NCBI GenBank assembly: GCA_039619475.1
Contig: CM077115.1
Span: 500,919,352-500,983,351, forward strand
Source: Icerya purchasi
Lineage: Eukaryota; Arthropoda; Insecta; Hemiptera; Monophlebidae
DNA: 64,000 nt
Reading direction: 5' to 3'
Position 1 is the stretch's first letter. Each line of letters begins with the position of its first letter. Below, piece after piece: positions 49,185 to 60,422 of the stretch. The notes beneath the pieces are model-generated. The model saw nothing but the letters and a program-made list of their open reading frames with translations. It ran no database searches and was not told the origin of the DNA. A program made the translations under genes and the position numbers.

Positions 49185-49860
49185 TTGCGGAAAATAAATT
49201 TTTGGAGTAGAATAATCATTCAACAGAATTGCATTCACGACATACTTGAATTTTGTTTTCGCTCAATAAGCACATTCGCCGTTAATGGAATTCCATACGA
49301 AAACCTTCTTGATAATCTACGCGCACACGTACGTGTGTGCTTATATTACAAATGGGTCACCATGCATACTGAAGTTTCGGGAAATGAGCTGGTTAATCAG
49401 GTTGCCAGAGTAATCCGATCCACACCTATGAACACAAATGTTTACTCTCCAAGCTCTGTATCCAAGTTTGTTCGGATATATATTTATTCGAAAATGCAAG
49501 AGCAGCTTTGGTTATCGCCGTCGACATGAATGGAATTTAATTAAACCAAACACGGAGCTTCGGTGGTCGCCGTTTGGGGAATTTTCAATCCTAAGTAGTC
49601 TGAGAATCGAGCATACTTCCATGTCGCATGATTAGGTTTCTGAACCAACGACATGCCCTTTTTGTTTGCAGACCGTCCTACCGGCAGTTATACTAGGCTA
49701 ATGCCCGAGCATTGTCATTTCTGTTTTATCGCACGAACCCGTTAAATTAGTGCTAACCGATAACCCTGACCTCTTTCGGATAATCAGGTGTGTTAGCGTA
49801 AACACTTTAAACTGGTTCGTAAAGAACATCTGCTGCATATGCTATATAACGGTCTAATAG
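49185..49860 (+). pseudogene. LINE relic: RNase H end and C-terminus
   Basis: A frame at 49185-49526 contains YKWVTMHTEVSGNELVNQVARVI at about 49350-49418, matching WVPSHVGIxGNExADxAAR of LINE RNase H domains; His is kept (MHTEVSGNE) and the usual Asp of AD is Asn. Shifts near 49500 lead to ILSSLRIEHTSMSHD (usual form LTRLRIGHTRxTH), then TTCPFC and, near 49740-49800, VLTDNPDLFRIIR, all in the order expected for the C-terminus of such proteins. The reverse transcriptase is absent. It resembles the 36-39 kb LINE in plan but not closely in sequence, so it is a separate family. Confidence 0.75.
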
Positions 49861-50400
49861 TTACAGATGGTACATGTACTGTATTAATATTTAAATTTAA
49901 ACAAATTCTTCCGCAGCTTTTTTTGTTAGAAGACTTAGTTCTTTCGAATTTCTTTCGTCAACTACTTTACAATTCCGTTTCCTTTCTAAAATTCCAACTT
50001 GTTCCGCTACTGTAAAATCTTTCCTCATATCTGCCATTTTTCGGTTCTTTGTTTTCTATTATTCGCTTCCGATTACAACGGTCACCGTTCTTCTTGTTTC
50101 TATTACTTTGGTCTTTTGTAACGAATAAAGACTATCGAAACGATTTTCCAAAAGTAGCCAAGTGAAGTCAAATTGTACAATAACCTCTGAAGCATATGAT
50201 TCTTCTCTTCTTTATAGTGCCATACTTAATTCCTGAGCGTCGGCGACTACCTATTCGTACATCTTAGCTGTACAAACATAAGTATTAGTGTACTAGGCAA
50301 TTGTTATATGCAACGCAGGTGTACACACACGCAAGACTACATTCGGAACTGATTAGTGATCGTTTGATTTACATCGTTATACAAGTGCAGTCCTATTTAT
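49861..50400. other. Gene-free DNA
   Basis: No gene or element recognised. Confidence 0.5.
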
Positions 50401-50587
50401 GCCCGCTGTGTACTGACCTAGCGCGCATATGATGTTGTACGTGGTGGTTTGCCATTGCCTTTCACGTGATTATTAGCGATTATTTATTTTATTTAATTCT
50501 TGTAATAAGTTTGTCGTCGCTCGGAATCGAACCCGTGACCTCCATATCGGAAGTCAGGCGCTCTAGCAGCTAGGCTATCACGACGAC
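50401..50587 (-). mobile_element. tRNA-derived SINE, family 2
   Basis: The head at 50587-50513 (minus strand) is 75 bases long with a perfect 7-base acceptor stem (GTCGTCG with CGACGAC). It has a box A of TAGCCTAGCTGC, one base off consensus, and a perfect box B GGTTCGATTCC. The T-stem, D-stem and anticodon stem pair poorly, so it is not a working tRNA gene. A body follows with GTGAAAGGCAATGGCAAACC at about 50468-50449, a stretch I associate with arthropod SINE bodies from memory. It is unrelated to family 1. The 3' boundary is uncertain. Confidence 0.7.
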
Positions 50588-51120
50588 GAAGCATATGATT
50601 ACTATAGTAAAATTTTCACCTGTAATGTGATCGTGTAAATAACAAAAAGGTGCGATCAATGCTGTAAAGATGACCGGACGATATATATATATATATATTT
50701 GGCTGAAAAAAAAAAAGAGCGAAGAAAATCGTATTATAAATCTATGCAATGCAAATCGCAAAAAAGGCAGTGAGAAGTTTCATCTACTGCTGTTAATCGA
50801 TCCGACTTTGTTGAAACCATCGGATATTCTTACTTTAACAATATTAGTTATTTATAATATGTATCTCGAATGAAGTATCCTTTCTGGGTCTAAACTACAC
50901 TTATCGTATAATATTTTAAAAATAAATAATTATAGACCGACTCTGTTTCTTTCAATAACCATAATTTTTATTACTTTAGTTAATACATTGAAGATACATA
51001 AATTACATATGCGTAAAATTACAAAATAATTTGTCTTTCTTCATATCGTTCGTTTTTCCATCCGCATTTACAATGAAGGCACGTATTAAACGGTTTTTCA
51101 TTATGATAAACTAGTGTCCG
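50588..51120. other. Gene-free DNA
   Basis: Nothing recognised except a short (AT)n tract at about 50681-50698. Confidence 0.5.
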
Positions 51121-52285
51121 TTTTTAATAAATTCTCCACTTCTACTCCTGGTTTGGGCGGCCTTTCTTCCTTTATTCTAAAAAACTTTCTCTCACTTCGC
51201 TGCCTTCCCTTATGAGAATATTTTTAATTCTTTTCTACTCTCCGGTTCTACTCGAAAAATTCTGAAACGACTTTTTATTGTCATTCCAATTTCTAAAAGA
51301 AATCAGCGTTCTTTTCCCTATTTCCCTTGCTTCTTGTCTAGGTAAACTCTTTGAAGGTTTGATAAATAATCATCTCATTTGGTGGCTAGAGCACAATAAT
51401 CTAGTCCCTTCTAATCTTGGTCCAGTTAATTGCATCAGTTATTTCCTCTTAGATGTTTATAAATCTTTCCTATCGAATGTTAACGCCTTTTCCGCGTTTG
51501 ATAACTTCCTTCTCTGGGTGCCAAACTCCTTTCTCCTAACTTCCCTTTGGTCTTTGTCAATACTCAACCTTTTCAAAAATAGAACTCTTTTTTTTTCATC
51601 TCCTTCTCTTTTCATCTTCAGATGTGTTTATCGCAGACTTCCTTAGGGTTCCTGTCTCAATCCTACTCTTTTTAATATTTACTCCTTTGATATTGCTTCT
51701 CTTCCTATTCTCCCGTTCGCTCTCCTTTTCGCAGGTGGTGACATTCCGGTTTATTCCATCTCAATAATTCGTTGTCTATTATTAGCAATTCCTTCTCTTG
51801 TTTCCGCCTTACTCTTTCCTCTTCTAAGTCTTCGTTTATAATTTTTTTTCTCCGTCCCTTTAACCGTGCTCTAATAAGTGTATCTGGTATTCCTATTCCC
51901 ATTGTCAATTCCATATGCTACCTCAGCCTTTTCCTAAATAGTCGCTTCACATTTTATAACTATAATTCCTCTCGTAAAATACTTAATTTCCTGAAATATC
52001 TATCTTTTCTCCGTTAGTGTGGCGATCCTTTTTTATTCTTCTAATTCTTCAAAAATCAGTTATTCGGTCAAAACTTGACTACTATTCCTTCATTTATGGA
52101 AATTATTCTAAACTTCTTCTTTCCAAATTTGACTCAATCCAAAACTCCTGCCTGCGACTATGCATCGGCACCTTAAAATCTTCTCCCATTCCTGAAATTT
52201 TATGCGGATCTATTACCCGCCCTTTGTTTATTCGCCGTTCACTGTTCGGTTATCGCTTAGTGATACTAATCAGAGTTTGTGGCAC
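51121..52285 (+). pseudogene. LINE relic: reverse transcriptase
   Basis: Pieces in changing frames run in the normal order: FNKFSTSTPGLGGLSSFI (from 51121; usual form S-x-P-G-x-D-G), PISLASCLGKLFEGLINNHL (about 51310-51370), NAFSAFDNF (about 51480-51506, palm block A), a block near 51640-51680 matching GLPQGSxLSPxLFN, then LFAGGDIPVYS near 51724-51756 where the usual FADD is degraded to FAGGD. The thumb and connection follow: VNSICYLSLFLNSRF at about 51903-51945 and RSKLDYYSFIYGNYSK at about 52068-52113. Stops and frameshifts are frequent, so this is an old inactive copy. A related minus-strand copy lies at 62.7-63.4 kb. Confidence 0.8.
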
Positions 52286-53039
52286 TAGTCTTTTATTAAA
52301 TGAACGACGAATGAATTGTATATCGTACTACTTTTAGTTGTAATAAACATGTAATTTCGCTCGCTGTTGTGTACTAATTGACGAAGCTTTGTCGCGAGGT
52401 TAATGTGCGTGCGTGTGTGGTCGGATATGTGTGATTTACGATCAAACAACGTCGATAAAGAATAGCTAACGAGGGGAGTGGATGAAATACACGCCGGCTT
52501 TCGTGTTTTATTAAAATTTTACTTTAATTTCACTAACTAGCAATTTTGAAAGATACAGTGTACTGCATTAGCAGGTACATTTTAGTCTGGATCCATCTTA
52601 TGAGACGTAGTATTTTACGTAAAAATACGAATTTTGATGTATAATTTTTTTCTTCTTTGTATTATTTATTGGATTTAATAAACATTTTTGGATAAAATAC
52701 TTCGTATACTAGAATCGTCGAGTATTTAAGAATAAATAAATATACAAACCGTTTTTTCGCGACTCTCTCACCGGCAAATACGTTAAATTTCTTAATGAGA
52801 AAAAATATCATTGAGCTATCTTATTAGCTTTGGCGCGCCGGAAATTTTGATTAGCGTAACGGAACGATGGAGGGCTGAGCAGGAACCCGAAGTAGAGCTA
52901 TAGCTGAAAGCCGTCGACGAGTTATCACAGCCCCGATAAAGTTTTGTTTTAAGTCGATCTCAGATACGGATGAAGACTTTCGTATTAAATGTCGCCTTAG
53001 TGCAGGGACCCGATTCGTCAGCTCGAATAAAAAAACAAT
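52286..53039. other. Spacer between two LINE fragments
   Basis: Nothing recognised. It separates two fragments of the same LINE family that overlap by about 90 bp in family coordinates. Confidence 0.45.
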
Positions 53040-53590
53040 CTCAACTTTCGTTTTAATTGGCACCCGAAAATTTTCTTCCATTCTTGCAATTTTATCTAAA
53101 TCTATTACCCGACCTTTGTTCATTCGACAATCATTGTTCGGTTATCGTTTTGTAATAAAACGCCTCCCCATCTCTTCATCCAATCTTATTTCTTCCCATC
53201 TTTTTATCCAAAAATCACTGTCACTTTGTGCTTTGTAAAATCTCAATTCTGTCACACATTTCTCCATAGGTTTTCCCCTATATCCTTACTTTTCACACGA
53301 CTTGAATAGCATCGGGCAGCCTATCAAATTCTTCTCTCTTCTGTTTCGTGCCAATTCTTCTTCTCAAGTGTAATCAACTATGAATTTCTTTCCAGGTTTT
53401 AATCTTTACTGATGGTTCCAAAAGCGGTGACGGCGTAGATGGTGCGTTCACGTCCACTTCGCTCCATCATTCTGAGTCTTTCTGACTTCCTTTCTTTTGT
53501 TCTATATTCTCAACCGAATCGATCTCCTTATTTCCTCTACAAGCGGGTTTCGCAAATTCTTATATTAAAAATACTAAAAAACTGGTTAGG
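53040..53590 (+). pseudogene. LINE relic: connection region and start of RNase H
   Basis: The first 90 bp (GCACCCGAAAATTTTCTTCC onward, to GTTCGGTTATCGTTTT at about 53150) are a diverged copy of 52171-52262 in the preceding fragment. Further on a frame reads VLIFTDGSKSGDGVDGAF at about 53398-53450, the first RNase H block with catalytic Asp, then HHSESF and a diverged stretch corresponding to the Glu block. It breaks off near 53590. It is probably a second, separate copy of the family at 51.1-52.3 kb, or the continuation of that copy with a duplicated join. Confidence 0.75.
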
Positions 53591-55155
53591 CAAACATATG
53601 ATGGTGCTGCTGCAGTGACGACATTAATCGTTTTCTGACTTTAGTTTTGCAATCACTTTTAAATAGATTTGTTTACATATTGTAAAATGTGAAAAGTAAA
53701 AAGGAGTAAATGCTTTCTCTGCAGATACCCTTGTGTGAACGCCTTCCGTCAATGGCAATTGGAAAGGGAGGCTTTAACTGACCAATTTTATAATTTTCTA
53801 ACCTGTTATAAGTTGCTTCCTATATTCACACATTTCCATGTGCTATCGACGATACATTTGCTGCTGCTTAACTAACTTAACACTTTTCCAACCAATGCTA
53901 AAACCTTTATTTATGTGCGTATGCTTCTGACGATGTGTTTCACTGCATCTGTAACTACCAAATGCTAATAATTGACTAACCTAATATCCCCATGTGTTAC
54001 GTGTGTTACTCCGAATGGATATATCTCTGAAAAAATGGCTTTGATGTAATAATTAGCCCAAATTATATTACATCCTAAAGTTTATAATCACTACTTGTTC
54101 AAGCATATAGTTTTCTGATATTTCATCTCTGTTTAATGTATTTGTTGTGTTTATGTGATTTAAAAGATGTATTGATGTGTGTATATTCAACCGAAATAAC
54201 TGTAGCAGCAACACATGAAAGGGGGATAGATATATTTTGAAATGTAGATTTTAGGGGATGTTTAATATTTATCTAATCAAAATATCCATAGTACTAACTC
54301 TTATTGGGGTTGTATTCCTGATCTGTACGACTCTAGTGAGATGCTCTGTGTACAAGTAACTAGGGTGAAAAGATTGATAACATTTCCCGTGTTATCTATT
54401 CTAATTATACATTTCTAAGTTTATGTTTGATCTATATCTAATCAAAACTAATTAACCTAATAAACTGTACCGGTATAAAATCTTTTTCAGTTGCTACAAA
54501 AGATGTGTTTGATGTACACGTTTTATCAGAGTTGATTTTCTAACATGGTTGAGTCTACTAATTTAAGCATGCATGTGCCGTAAGAAAGTTTTAGGGTATG
54601 AAGAGTTAAAACCTAGTAGTGCCCTAACATGCACATAGGCTTACATATGTTTGATACAGTATTTGCATGCGAGTAGCACAATGGTATTCAAGTGATGTGC
54701 TGCTGCTGTAGCTGATGATGATGTTAGTGTGTGCATGTATTTGTATGTGTATATTTTCTAATGCAATGAAGCAATATCTAAACATTCCAGTATTACACAC
54801 GTCTGTTAAGTGTAAATTTAAATTAGAAGATCAAACTGTTTGCACACATCTAAATGTTGATCGGTGTACATTAGAGATGAGAAAAAGTAGCAATAGCTGC
54901 CCCAGTTGCTATTCGTTTATCTAAATAACTGCTAGCGAGCTTCAGAATATAGAACAAAACGTAGAAACTCTTTCATAAAATTAAAAAATGACGGTTAAAA
55001 AATTATTTAAACCCCCTTGCCGGCAAAAAATAGCAAAAAAAAAAAAAGAAGTATGTTTAAGTAATAGCACGAGTAAAAAAGTTAAGGAAAACAAAACGTC
55101 TCTCAAATGTATACATAAAAGATGAAAACTATAGCCGAGCTTACAACTCTATATT
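53591..55155. other. Gene-free DNA
   Basis: No gene or element recognised. Confidence 0.5.
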
Positions 55156-55600
55156 TAGGGTGTCAAAAGCGCGAAATTTTTGAAAAAAATATTTTTTGTC
55201 CCCGATCATGCGATATATTGACGGAACATGTCATTTCTTTAAACGAAACGTACAAAGTTGGCGAAAAGTTTAAAAAAGCGCGATAAATGACGTGTAGCTC
55301 CCCTCTTGTAGCAAGAGTATTATAGCTAAAAATTTCGAACAAGGTTAAAAATGTGCGAAAACCCGCACATTTCTTTAGTTCGGAGCATCTGGGTTTTCAA
55401 TTTTAAAATCAGTCCCTCGAAGCGCCAAGAGCTCTAAATTTTTGAAAAAGATATGTTTTTTTTTCGGGTCACATGATATATCGATGCGAAAAACCGCAAT
55501 TTTCCGGGAACCAAAACCGCATTTCATTTCCTTAACAAAACCTTCGTAGTTGGCGGTAAATTCAAAATAACGTGTCTCTCCTTCTTCAGAGTGCGAAAAA
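55156..55600. repeat. Diverged tandem duplication, unit about 270 bp
   Basis: Both halves contain, in the same order, AAATTTTTGAAAAA, a T-rich run, CATGCGATATATTGA or CATGATATATCGA, CATTTCxTT, AAAGTTGGCG or TAGTTGGCG, and a CTCCCCTCTTGTAG or CTCTCCTTCTTCAG end. The first copy spans about 55160-55320 and the second about 55430-55595. No coding frame runs across it; the family is unknown to me. Confidence 0.6.
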
Positions 55601-58600
55601 TCAGATTTTTTTTTTTTTTGGGTTTAGTATTATGCAAACGTAAATTATAGCCTTACATACGAAATCCTCAGCGCATGAAACATTATGTTTAACTGAACTT
55701 GTTTTTAGATAAAATAGTTCACGACCAGAGATAGTTTCATCATGTTTATTAGAAAGAATATAACGTATGAAATTATCTGTTATTCAATTGTGCAGTTCAT
55801 TCATCGGATAAATATTTTCATTGATTTCGTTTTCATTTAAGATGCGTTACATTTAATAGAAATATATAAGTGATATCTGTAGAAACAATTTAATACAAAT
55901 TGTAACACATACACGATTACAAACCACCGGTTTTTCGCAAACACGCTCAAACATAAATTTGTAATTTTGTTATTACAAAAGTAAACGGAAAACAATAATG
56001 ATCGATGTATCAAAAAAATAGTATCGCCCATCCTATGAGAGAACTGCGACACAATCGCGTATATGAACACGTAGCCTTGTAGACCTCCTAAAATAGATGC
56101 GTACTAGAAAATATCTAAAATAAATTATCCGATGAAATATCGAAATCGTAAGTAACTAGTACAAGAATTAAAAAAGAAAATTAATTTATAAGCAGATGTT
56201 AAGGTATTACGGAAATGTAATTGTTATTTTTATTTTAGAAGGGTAATAACCTCTCACGTTTCCAAATTTTAGTTCAACAATCAATTAACCGTTTTACGTG
56301 TTTTATATGCATAAATTAGGAATTCACAAATATTACTAAATGTGATATTCTTTGCCGTGATAAGGAATATAACACATCTGGCTCATCGGTTAGGAAAATG
56401 AGGAATAAAGAGAACTGCGCTTAATGAAAGGCAAATCAAGAAGACACGTGATACACGTGTGAGAGAAATGTTTGTTAGAAGTCTACCGCGGTCAGGACAC
56501 ACGTGACTTGCCCAGTAACTGCGTTCTTACTAAACTGTTGCCACCTTTTCACCTTCACACTAGCCAGTTTTACCCTTGTTCCCTTGATTTGTCGAATTTT
56601 CACCTATAACTTGCCCGACCGAAAATTAATTATTTCTTTTAGTGTTCTCCTTCAATCCCGTTTCGCGATTTATAGCGATTCTTACGACTTGCCACATTCC
56701 TTAAAAAAATAAAATAACTGGAAAGCCGTGAACTTTTAATGAAAAAAAAAACGAAAAAAGACAACTTAAGCTTTGTGATAATTAATAATTTCTCGCGAGA
56801 CCATTAATAATAATAAAATCTTACGTCACATTGTTCTCTTTCTTCTCTTTCTACATGAGCGAGCCTATTTAATATTTCGAGCTTTTGCCACCGTTGTGTC
56901 GGATTTGACCTAAATGTAAAGTTTTGCAAAAATTTCTTGGGCACCTGTATTAACGAATTTTCTATTTCATCTTTCTTTCTGTTAGGCTCGTTATCTCTGT
57001 GGACATTGATACAACTGTCAAATGTTTAATACAATTTTCAATATGTGTTAGCGGTGCTCATCCCTTATTAAAGTCACCGTCTAACTGAACACGCTTCGTT
57101 AGCTGGCTGATCTATCGGAACTCGCGAGTTTAATCCTTAGCCGTTTGAGAACAAGGAACTTTTAAGGGTGCTTCCGGCACGCTTGTTATGATCCGATGTT
57201 GCCCACGCACGAGGTTCTACTAAGCATCCGATTGTTCTCGGTCGGATAAATTTTTGTTTTTAGAAGAGGGTTGAGTTACTGACGGTAACTGTTGACGAAT
57301 TTTGACACTGAAATGCGACCTTCAAATAAAAGACACGAATTCAGAATTTTTCTTAATTCAAAATTAATTTGACAACCGTAGGGAACAATAGGAAAAAATG
57401 ACTCGTTTCTGTGAATAAATTGTTCGGCATTTTTATTAGTGTTTATTATTTCCGATTTAAAATATTTCATACTCACCGCTGTTTATTATTACGATTTTAA
57501 TTTTATATTTCAAGTTTATGTGTTAAAAAAATATAATCTCTCTATTATATAAAATAATACATTCTTTCATAGTGGTATATATAATTTTACCTAAATGTCG
57601 CTATAGTAAAAAGTAATCCATAATATTGTATTTGAAGAAGTTTTTTGCGATAAACACTGTTTTATTTAAATTTCTTACTGTAATCCAGGACTAATTAACA
57701 GAAATTTACTAGAAATGTTATACTTCAGAAAGTAACTTTTTGAATATAAATGGTGAGTAGCAAAAATTGAACTATTGATTTGCAATGGACGGATTTTCAT
57801 TGAAAAACATATTACGTTAGTTTTAGGTTTTTTTTATTTATTTGTTATTTTAAACATCGCGCTAATGTGTTATATCAAAAGAGCGGCTCCGTGAATTATA
57901 ATTAAATAATTATATTGAGAAATACTAATTACACAGATATTCTCCTCAGATTGCCTGGTATAATGTATGTGCTGAAAATTCTCATATCGGTCGATATCAT
58001 TTATATACAAAAAAAAAAAAAACTTTTTTTTTTTTGTATAGGAAATAATCACAGTTTCGCTTTTTTTCCGAAAATAACGATCAACAGTTTATTTTTTATT
58101 TGATTAGTTAAAAGCGTATAATGAAAAAGGAAGTGAATAAAATGTACGCTGACTAGAATAAGCCCTCTAGCATGTTATCGAATAATTTGGAAAAAAACAA
58201 ATAATTTTTCTGTTATTCATCATCTCAATATTGTTACTTGCTACCATTCGTGCAGTCGTCGAATCGATATCGAACCATCGCGTCATACTCGGCAATTTTC
58301 CAGATATTTCGGATCCTTCCTCGGGCTTTGCGAATTTCCTGAAACCCATGATCAGACGGAAGTGAAACAATACTTGGCAAAAATTCCTGATAAGCAGCGA
58401 ACTATGTTTGATTCGAAATTTCGTCTTTCTGTGGACCATCCCACATCGAAGAAGCGGTAGAGGAGATAAAATTTTATTTTCAAGTAAATTAAAAAAAAAA
58501 ACACAAACGCTGATATTTTAAGCGACGTTACAAACATTTTTTAAAAATCGTCATGCCTCCTCCCGGTATGCCATTACTTTCCACCTCAAAAATCTGAGAA

Positions 58601-59475
58601 AATGTTTCGCTATATGAACACGTGTTTAGTGTTACATTAATTACCTAGACGGCAGGCGACGTCTGTTAAAATATCGTACGAATCGATTATCTGAGAAAAT
58701 TTTTATATACATATTTAATTAGATTCCCTTTCGGAGAAATAAACAACTTGTCTCAATGCTAGGTAAAAAGTCTGGATACACCACTGATAATATATATATA
58801 TATAGTATATATTACGCATGTGTTGTGTGCATGTGCATGTGCGTAAACGAATCGATACATTTAGGCAAACAATTAATAAGCACTTAAAATGTTTCCTGTA
58901 TTGAATTTTCATGTTTTTTTTCATTCTGGTTCGAAATAACAGTAAGTTCTCTTTTCATACGTGATGAACGGGGTGCTTGGTCTAATCAGCGCATTTTAGC
59001 ACCACCGGGCATCGTTTTCAAGAACCTATATATATATATATATATATATATATCGCAATGTATGCAGCTTAAGGATTCCAATGTGAAACGACTCAAACGC
59101 ACGTCGAGTAAATTGAATTTAATCTGTAGTTTAATAAATTTTTTGATAGAGTAAGTGATTTTTCAAAAATACGTCTGTAATTTGCTCATTATCGCGTAGA
59201 AATATAAGATTTTTCTGTAAATTGCGTAAATACACAGGATAAATTGTAATTATACCGAAGTCTCCTTTTTGAAGAAAAAAAAGTCAAATAAACAGATACG
59301 CGGGGTTTGCGAAATGATTTATTTGACGACGAATATGACACAATGAAAGGAACTTCCGAAAGCAAATATTAGAAACTACATTGGCTGAACAGAACTGATG
59401 AGAAGTAAAATTGATCAGTGGGAAAATGGATGAGCAAAAAACAACCCCTTCGAGGCAAGCTTCAAAAAAAGCAGC
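55601..59475. other. Gene-free AT-rich DNA
   Basis: No gene recognised. Noted inside: an A12/T12 hairpin with TATAC and GTATA ends at about 58004-58040, (TA)n tracts at about 58789-58803 and 59027-59053, and a stretch at 58240-58330 whose minus strand reads CCCGAGGAAGGATCCGAAAT, somewhat like PLE terminal repeats but not supported further. Confidence 0.45.
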
Positions 59476-59477
59476 TA

Positions 59478-60420
59478 CGAGGGGCGTTTCAAAAGTCTCC
59501 GCCACGCTTTCAGACTTCAGCTTGTGGTACCACTGGCGAGATAAACAATACAACGTTATTATATTCGAGACAATTATGAGAGTAAATGGTAAAAATTTCA
59601 AGGTCCTAATTGGCACGCCAACAGTGTTCGTTTAATCATGGAGCGCCCACTATAATACGCGTCCAACTTTTCTAACTAGGTTGTCACGTTATTCTTGAGT
59701 TCGTCATCATTGTTCAATCGTTGTGTACCCAAAAACCGTTTCAACGAGAGAAAAAGATGAAAATCAGACGGCGCAAGGTCCGGGGAGTATGCTGGGTATT
59801 CGAAGACCAACCTGCTGGAGCGTCGCGCGAGAGATCAAAATTGGTTTTTTCGTCATCAAAAGGCCCGGTCGATTAATTTTTATGGATTTTTTCAAATTTT
59901 ATCCAAAGTTTGGCAGTAACTATCGAAATTTATGATGGTACCTCGAGGCATAAATTCGATCAAAAGAGGTCCGTAGCAGTCCCAAAATACCGTGTCCATA
60001 AGCTCCTTCGCAGACTTCTCTGCTTGCATTTTTTCGGCCGCGGTGAATTTACCCGTTTCCACAACATGGTATCGATTTTCGTAGTTTAAAGTGCTGAATG
60101 CATTCACGAACGGGTCAGTTCGACATTGCATTATCACCATATATGTATTTTTCAACTTGTCGTGTATTTTTTTACCCGAAAAATTTTTCGTAACGAGATG
60201 ACAAATAACTGCCCGTTATTCACAAAAACCGGACGCGCACTGTAGCGGTAGCTCCACGGTTAAACAAACACTGTTGGCGTGCTAATTAGGACCTTGAAAT
60301 TTTTACCATTTACTCTCATAATTGTCTCGAATATAATAACGTTGTATTGTTTATCTCGCCAGTGGTACCACAAGCTGAGATCTAGAAAGCGTGGCGGAGA
60401 CTTTTGAAACGCCCCTCCTC
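59478..60420 (-). mobile_element. Mariner-type transposon with long terminal inverted repeats, internally deleted
   Basis: Outer ends start (C)GAGGGGCGTTTCAAAAGTC on both strands, and TA dinucleotides flank the element at 59476-59477 and 60421-60422, the TSD of mariner/Tc1 elements. The inverted repeats run about 157 bases (59479-59634 and 60260-60417) and differ at only a handful of positions, with weaker inverted similarity for some 30 bases further in. Mariners usually have repeats near 30 bp, so these are unusually long. The interior keeps part of a transposase on the minus strand. Total length is about 0.94 kb, short of the usual 1.3 kb. Confidence 0.9.
59640..60155 (-). pseudogene. Mariner transposase remnant
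   Basis: An 87-codon minus-strand frame (60155-59892) ends with VFWDCYGPLLIEFMPRGT and DSYCQTLDKI, the conserved block between the first and second catalytic Asp of mariner transposases (usual form FWDxxGxLLIDFLPRGxTI...YCxxL). A scrambled stretch at about 59880-59810 stands where the HDNARPH block with the second Asp belongs. In another frame EYPAYSPDLAPSDFHLFLSL at about 59805-59746 is the block with the third catalytic Asp of the DD34D triad. The N-terminal DNA-binding part and the first Asp are missing. The protein cannot be active. Confidence 0.85.
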
Positions 60421-60422
60421 TA

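Noticed and set aside
50513..50587. Functional tRNA gene
   Set aside because: The acceptor stem and boxes A/B are good, but the D-, anticodon and T-stems do not pair and a SINE body follows.
58240..58330. Second PLE terminal repeat (CCCGAGGAAGGATCCGAAAT on the minus strand)
   Set aside because: Wording is only loosely similar to PLE ends, and no coding remnant or repeat partner was found.
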